Shown one piece after another: positions 1 through 5,663 of a stretch of DNA of 7,649 nucleotides. The stretch lies in the NCBI GenBank assembly GCA_009788135.1, contig WQSA01000092.1, positions 1,121 to 8,769 of the forward strand. The letters are read 5' to 3'. Under the pieces are notes generated by a model, which saw only the letters and a program-made list of their open reading frames with translations, had not been told where the DNA came from and made no database searches. Origin of the DNA: Candidatus Fibrimonadales bacterium (GTDB taxonomy: Bacteria; Fibrobacterota; Fibrobacteria; Fibrobacterales; Fibrobacteraceae). Position numbers and translations under genes: made by a program. The stretch's first letter is position 1, and each line of letters begins with the position of its first letter.

Positions 1-102
1 TCATACTATTGGAAAGATATATAAATAGAGGTTGCATAACGGGTATTTTTTAAATTTGAAATGATTAAGCGGTGTTTTTAGGGGATAAAGCGAATATTTC
101 CT

Positions 103-705
103 CTAGCTTAACTTGGGTATAGCCCCGCAAAACTTGACTTTTGAAATCCTTTCTATCGTTTTGGCATTGTCAATAACCAGTTCCCCATTGAAATCCGTAC
201 CCTCTTTCCAGGAAAACAGGAACCCGCAAACTTCCACGCCTTTTGATTGCAGATAGTCTATCGAGAGCAAGGTGTGGTTTATGGTGCCGAGGCCTGGCTC
301 TGCAACTAGCAAAACGGGAAAACCAGAGAGTTTTGCCAAGTCTGTCATGTCAAAATTTCGAGCTATGGGCACTCTTACACCCCCAGCTCCTTCCATAAAT
401 ATAAAATCATACTGTTTTTTTGCCGTTTTCAGAAAGCTTGCAATTTTCTTTTTGTCAAACTTAGTTTTTTCCTTTTCAAAGGCAAAATGGGGCGAGCTTG
501 GAGTTTTCAAGCTATAGGTGCAAGCTACGTCCTTATGTTTTGTTATTTTCTTAACAAAGGCTGCATCGGCAGGTTTCCCGCACTGAATAGGTTTATAGTA
601 CAAAATCCTCCCTTTTGTACCATTTATCAGCGAAAGCAAAAACGCACTTGCATAAGACTTCCCGACGCCAGTGCCTGTACCTGCAATAAAGAGACCTCGA
701 GACAT
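103..705 (-). CDS. bioD: Dethiobiotin synthetase (ATP-dependent), 200 aa
   Basis: Closes the ureido ring of dethiobiotin from diaminopelargonate, CO2 and ATP in the cytoplasm, the penultimate step of biotin synthesis. Visible motifs, counted from the chosen start: P-loop GTGTGVGKS near residues 10-18, KPIQCG near 38-43, MEGAGGVRVPI in the middle, and VAEPGLGTINHTLL, the BioD-specific strand and loop. Family enzymes usually read GTDT in the P-loop; the Asp is Gly here, a variant I recall from Bacteroidota homologues, so probably not inactivating. The reading frame is open further upstream (to 843), but that extension overlaps the thiE-like gene and resembles nothing. The ATG at 705 puts the P-loop at the normal distance and lies 8 nt after a TATATT box. 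It follows the thiE-like stop by 4 nt, so it can be read both from that gene's promoter and from its own. No other biotin gene is in the window. Confidence 0.95.
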   Translation of the reverse strand: MSRGLFIAGTGTGVGKSYASAFLLSLINGTKGRILYYKPIQCGKPADAAFVKKITKHKDVACTYSLKTPSSPHFAFEKEKTKFDKKKIASFLKTAKKQYDFIFMEGAGGVRVPIARNFDMTDLAKLSGFPVLLVAEPGLGTINHTLLSIDYLQSKGVEVCGFLFSWKEGTDFNGELVIDNAKTIERISKVKFCGAIPKLS

Positions 706-709
706 AGTA

Positions 710-1195
710 TTATAATATAGAAATTTCTTCCCACGCTCCAACTGGATCCGGACTATGCCATACTGCGCCCAAAATTGCCGCTCCGTCAAATCCAAGCTTT
801 GCAAGCTGCGCAATATTGCCAGCTTCCACTCCGCCAAGAGCAAACAATTTCTGGCTGTGCGTTTTTTTCCAAATCGCTATGCCCTCCTTCAATTCCTCTT
901 TGCTGTATTTCGCTTTGTATCCGTGCTTGGAAATGGAATCGAATATAGGGGATAGAAAACATATTTCTGCGCTTATTTTTTCCAAATCTTCAAAACTGTG
1001 CGCAGAACCAGGCCAAGGCAATATATTGTCTTGACGCTTAAAATCAAATCCCAAAAGCCATCTCTCCAGCAGAGACTCAGGCATTTGCGGTTTTCTGGAA
1101 TAAAATATTTGCAAATCCTTATTGAACATCTGTTCAACCATTTCATGCTCGCCGGCAAAGTTTTCAGGGGAAGAAATTAACGCTATTTGGAACAT
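710..1195 (-). CDS. Short ThiE/TenI-like thiamine phosphate synthase family protein, 161 aa
   Basis: ThiE joins HMP-pyrophosphate and thiazole phosphate to give thiamine phosphate on a TIM barrel. This protein has the family's opening strand (IALISSPENF, 4-13), an FYSRKP strand (31-36), SAHSFEDL (64-71), FLSPIFDSISK (80-90), LFALGGV (117-123) and GAAILGAVW (138-146). The SPIFDSISK segment is typical of the Bacteroidales-type branch. It is about 40-50 residues shorter than ordinary ThiE (roughly 200-215). The shortening falls between residues 36 and 64, where the HLGQ-D element normally lies, so part of the substrate and Mg-pyrophosphate site is missing. Catalysis is therefore uncertain, and a TenI-like or non-catalytic role is possible. 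Family assignment is secure; function is not. The start at 1195 is the only one preserving the first strand. It diverges from the adenosyltransferase gene across 19 bp and leads directly into bioD. Confidence 0.8.
   Translation of the reverse strand: MFQIALISSPENFAGEHEMVEQMFNKDLQIFYSRKPQMPESLLERWLLGFDFKRQDNILPWPGSAHSFEDLEKISAEICFLSPIFDSISKHGYKAKYSKEELKEGIAIWKKTHSQKLFALGGVEAGNIAQLAKLGFDGAAILGAVWHSPDPVGAWEEISIL
714..723 (-). promoter_or_regulatory. TTTCTATATT box upstream of bioD
   Basis: An exact TTTCTATATT whose TATATT core (714-719) ends 8 nt before the bioD ATG. It lies inside the last codons of the thiE-like gene. A TTGGAG at a 16-nt spacing further upstream could be a -35. Read as a -10, it would start transcription at or next to the ATG. 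Confidence 0.55.
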
Positions 1196-1198
1196 ATT

Positions 1199-1208
1199 TT
1201 TCTAATTT
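1199..1208 (+). promoter_or_regulatory. TTTCTAATTT box upstream of the adenosyltransferase gene
   Basis: One-sided variant of the window's recurrent box, with core TAATTT (1203-1208) ending 6 nt before the ATG at 1215. It shares the 19-bp gap with the divergent thiE-like box. Confidence 0.5.
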
Positions 1209-1213
1209 ACAAA
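1204..1213 (-). promoter_or_regulatory. TTTGTAAATT box upstream of the thiE-like gene
   Basis: On the minus strand TTTGTAAATT ends 8 nt before the thiE-like ATG, the spacing seen at other genes. It physically overlaps the plus-strand box of the adenosyltransferase gene, so the two divergent promoters would compete for polymerase. Confidence 0.4.
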
Positions 1214-1214
1214 A

Positions 1215-1817
1215 ATGAGAATTTCAAAGATTTATACGCGCACCGGCGACAAAGGCTATACTGACCTTATAGGCGGTTGGCGGGTTCCAAAATCTCATTG
1301 GCGCTTGGAGTGTTATGGGACATTGGACGAGATGAATGCTTTTATTGGCAAGCTAAAATTTTTGTGTTTTGAGAATAAAAAAGAAGAGTTTCAAAAGCTT
1401 GCAGTTGAACTCGGAAAAATTCAAAATAGTTTATTTAACGCCGGAACCGTGCTAGCCACGCTGATAACAGACGAAAGCATGGTTTGGACAAATATGCCGT
1501 GCATAACGGAGTCTGATGTCAAAGAATTGGAAACTTCGATAGACGCTATGAATAAACCGCTTGAAGCTCTTAAAAGCTTTACTTTGCCAGGTACAGACGC
1601 TATAAATGCAGAGGCTCATATTTGCCGCACAGTTTGCCGCAGAGCGGAGCGCATTTTGTGCGAAGCGAAGGATAACGGCGTATCCGTAAGCGACTCTGTT
1701 ATGGCTTATGTCAACAGGCTTTCGGATTATTTTTTTGTTGTGTCTCGCTATGCCTCGTTTTTAAGCGAGGCAAAAGAAGCTCAGTGGCTACAGGGCAAAG
1801 CCTCCGCCGACCTCTAG
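1215..1817 (+). CDS. PduO-type cob(I)alamin adenosyltransferase, 200 aa
   Basis: Transfers the 5'-deoxyadenosyl group of ATP to cob(I)alamin, making adenosylcobalamin for B12-dependent mutases or reductases. The diagnostic motifs are intact: N-terminal TRTGDKG (8-14), the ATP-binding turn; YGTLDEMNAFIG (34-45); AHICRTVCRRAER (134-146), the helix that carries key catalytic Arg residues; and YVNRLSDYFFVVSRY (165-179). The length is close to the family's usual 180-200. The ATG at 1215 gives the expected short lead-in before TRTGDKG. There is no Shine-Dalgarno; a TTTCTAATTT box ends 6 nt before the ATG. The last ten codons overlap, antisense, the 3' end of the outer-membrane protein gene. No B12 synthesis gene or recognisable B12 riboswitch is nearby, which fits salvage but does not show it. 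Confidence 0.95.
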   Translation: MRISKIYTRTGDKGYTDLIGGWRVPKSHWRLECYGTLDEMNAFIGKLKFLCFENKKEEFQKLAVELGKIQNSLFNAGTVLATLITDESMVWTNMPCITESDVKELETSIDAMNKPLEALKSFTLPGTDAINAEAHICRTVCRRAERILCEAKDNGVSVSDSVMAYVNRLSDYFFVVSRYASFLSEAKEAQWLQGKASADL

Positions 1818-2572
1818 CACAAAGCCCTGCGTGAACTGGCTGTTTGTATTTCCGCCAAAATAATATTTGCCGTTTGTGTAAATTGCAACGGGTAAAATTG
1901 GCGGCTTAATGCGAACTCCAGCGATTATATGGCCACCAATGCCGGTTGTATAGCTTTCGTCTTTAAGGGTTTTTGCCAAAACATTTCCTATTTTAGATGC
2001 GGCTTCACCGGCTTCGTCAGCATTTGCCTGAGAAGCGATCAATGCCTCAACAAGTTCTGGCGAGCTGTCAAGCAATTTTTTTGTAAAACTTGCGTTAACT
2101 ATTGGAATGCTTGCAAAGTAGCTGATGCCTGCGCCTATGTAAGGACGGATAATAGGCAAATCAAATGGATAGGTTATGGACAAATCGCCATTAACAACCC
2201 CAAATATAGGCGAGGCTTTGTCGAACAACATATTGTATGGAGCATCCGGAGCGTATTCCAATGGTATTTCATCTATGCCTTGTATGGGTATTATCAGAAA
2301 GCTTTGGTATCTGGAAGCGGCAATGTTAAAAGTTCCTTCTATATCTATAAGAGGAAGAAAATCTATCCAGAGCTTGAAGCCGAGACCTTGCAAAGCATCA
2401 GCGCTTTCCTGCCTGACTTCTATGTTTCCCAATTGATCAAGCGCTTTCGCAACGCCTTGGCTGCTTTTCAGCGAACCGGTGTTCATGATGTAGTGTGCGC
2501 CAGCGCCGATTATGGCAAAGGCTTGTGTAGTGGCACATAGGGCAAAAGCCGCAGCTAAAGTAAGAATTTTTC

Positions 2573-2576
<4 letters not shown>
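1788..2576 (-). CDS. Predicted outer-membrane beta-barrel protein with signal peptide, 262 aa
   Basis: Not assignable to a named family by eye. The N-terminus is a clear Sec signal peptide: MRKIL, a hydrophobic stretch LAAAFALCA, then QAFA with an A-x-A site predicting cleavage after Ala21. Cys14 is not a lipoprotein Cys because the residue before it is Leu. The mature protein starts IIGAGAHYIM, and short alternating hydrophobic strands recur (GFKLWIDFLPL, YIGAGISYFAS, AIYTNGKYYFGG, GFVLEVGGGFAL). The terminal glycine-rich amphipathic strand fits a beta-barrel outer-membrane protein, perhaps 8 strands. Residues around 165-210 are helical and charged and could form an insertion or periplasmic segment. 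Its ATG overlaps the rsmG TGA as ATGA, so it is the last gene of the sirtuin-rsmG operon, but it also has its own TTTCTATATT box 6 nt upstream. Its final codons overlap the adenosyltransferase 3' end by 30 bp. Function unknown. Confidence 0.8.
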
Positions 2577-3152
<576 letters not shown>

Positions 3153-3160
<8 letters not shown>

Positions 3161-3824
3161 TCAGGCTATCCACCCATTTTGGCACAATATCGCCAGCCTT
3201 GCCCTGAATAAATTCATCGCCATTCGCAACTCTCTCCAAGTTCAGGCACACAACGCGCGCGCCGGCACGTTTTGCAATTTGCCTGAATCCTGCTGCGGGA
3301 TATACTACTCCGCTTGTGCCTATGTATGCGAATAAATTGCATTGCATCAGAGCTTCTTGAATGCGTTCCATTTCCAGCGGCACTTCTCCGAACCAGACTA
3401 TGTGCGGCCGCATTTTCGCTCCGCATTGCGGACATTTTTCGGGTTGATTTTCTTTGCATGGAATTACGTGATCGTTAAAGCAGCGCACTTTCAAAAGCTC
3501 GCCGTGCATCGGGATTACTCTTTTGCTGCCCGCTCTTTGATGAAGGTCATCCACATTCTGAGTTATGAGCAAAAAATCATCGCCGAATTTTTCTTCAAGT
3601 TTTGCAATAGCGCGATGCGCTGCGTTGGGCTCGCATTTTTGTACGGATTTGCGCAAGTTGTCGTAGAATGTTATTACCCGTTTGGGCTCCGCTTCAAATC
3701 CTTCCGGCGTTGCTACAATGTTCACAGGTTCGTTTTCCCAGAGCCCGCCTGAGTCTCTGAATGTGGGAATTCCGCTTTCCGCGCTTATTCCGGCTCCAGT
3801 TAGGATAACAATTTTCTGGTTCAT
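3153..3824 (-). CDS. cobB: NAD-dependent protein deacylase, class III (CobB/SIRT5-type) sirtuin, 223 aa
   Basis: Removes acyl groups from protein lysines using NAD+, releasing nicotinamide and O-acyl-ADP-ribose. Motifs: GAGISAESGIPTFRDSGGLW (10-29) of the Rossmann NAD site; ATPEGF (38-43); TQNVDDLHQRAG (88-99); catalytic His107 in MHGELLKVRC; four Cys (115, 123, 131, 134) consistent with a Zn ribbon, though the first pair is widely spaced; and RPHIVWFGE (139-147) and GTSGVVYPAAGF (169-180), which place it with class III. The YxxR acyl-selectivity motif is incomplete: Tyr54 is present, but the Arg position is Leu57, with an Arg one residue later. The reading frame extends nine codons further upstream to 3851. 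I chose the ATG at 3824 because family proteins start just before the first strand, and it sits 6 nt after a TATATT box. First gene of an operon with rsmG and the outer-membrane protein. Confidence 0.93.
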
Positions 3825-3830
3825 GGATGA

Positions 3831-3840
3831 AATATAGCAA
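3831..3840 (-). promoter_or_regulatory. TTGCTATATT box upstream of the sirtuin gene
   Basis: TTGCTATATT (core 3831-3836) ends 6 nt before the chosen sirtuin ATG at 3824. Its position supports that start over the upstream in-frame one. Confidence 0.55.
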
Positions 3841-3858
3841 AAAAATATCAAAAATGTA

Positions 3859-3885
3859 TTTTTTTGAACCGCTTTTTCAAAAAAA
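3859..3885. repeat. AT-rich inverted repeat between sirtuin and DUF4116 genes
   Basis: Arms TTTTTTTGAA (3859-3868) and TTCAAAAAAA (3876-3885) pair perfectly over 10 bp with a 7-nt spacer. It sits midway between the two divergent boxes. Much of it is homopolymer, so chance is a real alternative to an operator. Confidence 0.35.
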
Positions 3886-3889
3886 AATA

Positions 3890-3895
3890 TATATT
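3890..3895 (+). promoter_or_regulatory. TATATT box upstream of the DUF4116 gene
   Basis: TATATT within an AT-rich run ends 6 nt before the ATG at 3902, the same spacing as at the sirtuin and outer-membrane protein genes. The TTTC part of the box is absent. Confidence 0.45.
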
Positions 3896-3901
3896 TAAAC
3901 T

Positions 3902-4231
3902 ATGTCAAAAGAAATGAAAAATGCAGAACTACAGTTCATTGAAGCAGTAAAAAAGGATGGCTATGTGCTTGAACAGGTGCCGGAAAGTTTTAGGACGGCA
4001 GAAGTGTGCTTAGCGGCAGTGCAAAATAGTGGTTATGCTCTAGAATATGTTCCGGAAAAATTGAAAACGGAAGAGATTTGCCTTGAGGCGATAAAGAATG
4101 GCGATTATTTTTACGGCAGTTTTTGCCGAAGAGAATCCATGCTTAAATGCGTCCCTGAACCATTGAAGCTAAAAATGAAGAGAGTTATCAAGGAAATTGA
4201 AGAAACAGGATATAGGCGTTCAATGAATTAA
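3902..4231 (+). CDS. Small DUF4116 repeat protein, 109 aa
   Basis: Made of DUF4116-type helical repeats of about 25 residues. Unit 1 is FIEAVKKDGYVLEQVPESFRT (12-32). Unit 2 is LAAVQNSGYALEYVPEKLKT (37-56). Unit 3 begins LEAIKNGDYFYGSF (61-74) and is interrupted before resuming as MLKCVPEPLKLKM (80-92). Each unit has the pattern of a helix, GY-x-L-x-x-VPE, and a second helix, as in the family. No signal peptide or membrane segment. DUF4116 proteins have no established biochemical role that I know of; the repeats look like a protein-interaction scaffold. It diverges from the sirtuin gene across 77 bp of AT-rich DNA and ends 7 bp from the convergent ATPase gene, so it is a single-gene unit with its own TATATT box 6 nt before the ATG. 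Confidence 0.85.
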   Translation: MSKEMKNAELQFIEAVKKDGYVLEQVPESFRTAEVCLAAVQNSGYALEYVPEKLKTEEICLEAIKNGDYFYGSFCRRESMLKCVPEPLKLKMKRVIKEIEETGYRRSMN

Positions 4232-4238
4232 TCCTATT

Positions 4239-5528
4239 TTATAGCAAAAAAAACTTCCAGGCGGGCAATACCGAAATTTCGAGGCCTTCTTCTTTTATGT
4301 ATCCCTCGAAATCATTCGTTATTATCTTCAGGTTTTTGCAACCTGTGGCTTTGGCCGCTTCCAGCAAGCCGTTTATCTCTCTTTTTCTGGTCTCAGGGCT
4401 CTCCAAACTCCAGCACGCTTGAATAAGCTCGCTAACAGACTGTTTCTCCAGGCACATAAAATCGCACTCATATTTTTCCTTAAAATAAAATAATCCCTTT
4501 CCAAACGGATGCTTTCTGCGCAAATGCAAATAAACCAAGTTCTCTAAAAATGAACCTCTATTTTCAGACACCACGCTCTGCAAGGCATAGTTAAAACCAT
4601 TGTCTATTACGTAATATTTTGGAGTGCCAGAAAACTCCTTTATGGAAGAGGCATTGAATTTTGGCAAAGACAAAAACATATAAATGTTTTCCAGTTGACC
4701 TAGAAGCTCATAAACGGTGTTTTTGGAAATAGCTATCCCTGCGGATTTTATTTCATTGAATATCTTATTAGCAGAAGTTGGTTTTGTTAAATTCGCAAGC
4801 AGTCTCTTTACCAAATAACGCAGAACATTTACATTTTTTACCTTGTATCTCTCAACCAAGTCTTTGAAAATCATAACGTAATAATATTCCTGCAAAATCG
4901 GCTCGTGGAAAACCTCTTTGCCAAGCGCAATTTCTGGAAAACCGCCTTTGAAAAGGTATTCGTTAAAGGCATTTATCAAAACCGCTCTTTTAGAAGCAGC
5001 ATAAATATCTTTCTCAATATTTTTAAAATCGCAAAACTCGGAAAAAGATAGCGGAAAAATCTCAAACTGCAAGGTTCTGCCTCGCAATGCAGTGGCAATC
5101 TCCGATGAGAGCATTTTGGAGTTTGAGCCTGTCAAATAGATATTTTTTGAAGCGGTGTCATAAATACGGCGAACGAATTTTTCCCAGCCTGCGGCAATCT
5201 GAATTTCGTCTAAAAAAAAGTAAATTTCCTTTGCTGGAATTTTAGGATACAACTCCATGTAAGCATCCAAGATCAATCCTATGTTATTCCCGGAAAAATC
5301 CAGCCGCTCATCGTCCAGACTCAAAAACAGAATTTTCTCCTTTTGAACTCCGCTTTCAAGCAGTTTATTCTGCGCTATGAAAAAATGCGATGATTTCCCA
5401 GAGCGGCGAACTCCAGGAATCGTTATAATTTTATCCGTACCTACAGGAATTTCCCACGAACGAATCCGAACTTCGGCAGGCATTGCATTTTGATTGCCAA
5501 CAATTATCTCTTTCAGAATTTCCTTCAT
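4239..5528 (-). CDS. AAA_14 / DUF4143 family ATPase, 429 aa
   Basis: Predicted P-loop ATPase of the large AAA_14 (N-terminal) plus DUF4143 (C-terminal) family; cellular role unknown. Walker A is GVRRSGKSS (39-47), Walker B is IYFFLDEIQ (102-110), and the sensor-like LTGSNSKML is at 132-140, followed by the family signature FEIFPLSFSEF (155-165) and GGFPEI (195-200). A winged-helix-like segment spans about 240-290 (PTSANKIFNEI, ISKNTVYELLGQLE). The C-terminal DUF4143 part has LEN (328-330), ECDF (354-357) and ELIQ (367-370), the skeleton of a PD-(D/E)XK-like fold with Gln in place of the usual Lys, so nuclease activity is doubtful. The length is full and no frameshift is seen. It is monocistronic and divergent from the CDF transporter, with a TTTCTATATT box 7 nt before the ATG and a perfect inverted repeat abutting that box. 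Members often occur as scattered paralogues in a genome; no partner gene is evident here. Confidence 0.9.
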   Translation of the reverse strand: MKEILKEIIVGNQNAMPAEVRIRSWEIPVGTDKIITIPGVRRSGKSSHFFIAQNKLLESGVQKEKILFLSLDDERLDFSGNNIGLILDAYMELYPKIPAKEIYFFLDEIQIAAGWEKFVRRIYDTASKNIYLTGSNSKMLSSEIATALRGRTLQFEIFPLSFSEFCDFKNIEKDIYAASKRAVLINAFNEYLFKGGFPEIALGKEVFHEPILQEYYYVMIFKDLVERYKVKNVNVLRYLVKRLLANLTKPTSANKIFNEIKSAGIAISKNTVYELLGQLENIYMFLSLPKFNASSIKEFSGTPKYYVIDNGFNYALQSVVSENRGSFLENLVYLHLRRKHPFGKGLFYFKEKYECDFMCLEKQSVSELIQACWSLESPETRKREINGLLEAAKATGCKNLKIITNDFEGYIKEEGLEISVLPAWKFFLL

Positions 5529-5535
5529 AACGATA

Positions 5536-5545
5536 AATATAGAAA
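5536..5545 (-). promoter_or_regulatory. TTTCTATATT box upstream of the AAA_14/DUF4143 gene
   Basis: Exact TTTCTATATT with the core (5536-5541) ending 7 nt before the ATG at 5528. Its 5' end overlaps the right-hand edge, in gene orientation, of a perfect inverted repeat, as expected for an operator next to a -10. Confidence 0.55.
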
Positions 5546-5571
5546 TCTTTCCCTAAAAAAGGGAAAGATTT
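5543..5571. repeat. Perfect 11-bp inverted repeat in the ATPase/CDF divergent region
   Basis: Arms AAATCTTTCCC (5543-5553) and GGGAAAGATTT (5561-5571) with spacer TAAAAAA. It could be an operator for the adjoining promoter. Because T-rich DNA (TTGATTTTTTT) follows on the plus strand, it could also be a rho-independent terminator of rightward antisense transcription. No rightward gene ends here, which favours the operator reading. Confidence 0.7.
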
Positions 5572-5579
5572 TTGATTTT

Positions 5580-5598
5580 TTTCCCTCAAAAAAGGAAA
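5580..5598. repeat. Second, degenerate copy of the TTTCCCT-A6-GGGAAA dyad
   Basis: TTTCCCTC-A6-GGAAA repeats the core of the preceding dyad (TTTCCCT-A6-GGGAAA, 5548-5566) with one base inserted and one lost. The centres are about 32 bp apart, near three helical turns, so the two sites would face the same side of the DNA. Confidence 0.5.
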
Positions 5599-5644
5599 TG
5601 TTGCCTTAAATTGCCTTCTATGCAACCGGGTTACGGCTTGAACT

Positions 5645-5654
5645 TTTCTATTTT
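5645..5654 (+). promoter_or_regulatory. TTTCTATTTT box upstream of the CDF gene
   Basis: Matches the recurrent box except for one base in the core, ending 9 nt before the ATG at 5664. The spacing is slightly longer than at the other genes. Confidence 0.45.
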
Positions 5655-5663
5655 CCCTTTGAA

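Noticed and set aside
1..102. Possible next leftward gene starting at the ATG on positions 4-2, preceded by a TATATA stretch.
   Set aside because: The AT-rich stretch is about 13 nt from the ATG rather than 6-9, and only two bases of downstream coding sequence are visible. Nothing else is seen in this interval, including no hairpin terminator after bioD.
706..843. N-terminal extension of bioD by 46 codons.
   Set aside because: It overlaps the thiE-like gene, resembles no family sequence and would displace the P-loop from its normal near-N-terminal place; the ATG at 705 also has the box at standard spacing.
1196..1214. B12 or TPP riboswitch for the adenosyltransferase or thiE-like gene.
   Set aside because: The 19-bp gap is far too short for either aptamer, and none of their conserved core motifs is present.
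1929..2540. Long open frame on the plus strand, 203 codons, antisense to the outer-membrane protein gene.
   Set aside because: Its translation is Cys/Tyr/Phe-rich and without motifs. The minus-strand frame has a signal peptide and coherent strands, so this is a shadow frame.
3342..3752. 136-codon plus-strand frame antisense to the sirtuin.
   Set aside because: It lies wholly inside a gene with all sirtuin motifs, and its composition looks like antisense translation.
3825..3851. Nine-codon upstream extension of the sirtuin.
   Set aside because: The extension reads through the promoter box, and sirtuins of this class start just before the first Rossmann strand.
4239..4450. Active PD-(D/E)XK nuclease, or a defence system formed by the AAA_14/DUF4143 protein.
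   Set aside because: The Lys position is Gln and no defence partner gene is next to it; the family is widespread without a shown role.
5543..5580. Rho-independent terminator on the plus strand.
   Set aside because: The stem and following T-run fit in form, but no rightward gene ends here and the region is a divergent promoter gap. Kept as an inverted repeat with this alternative noted.
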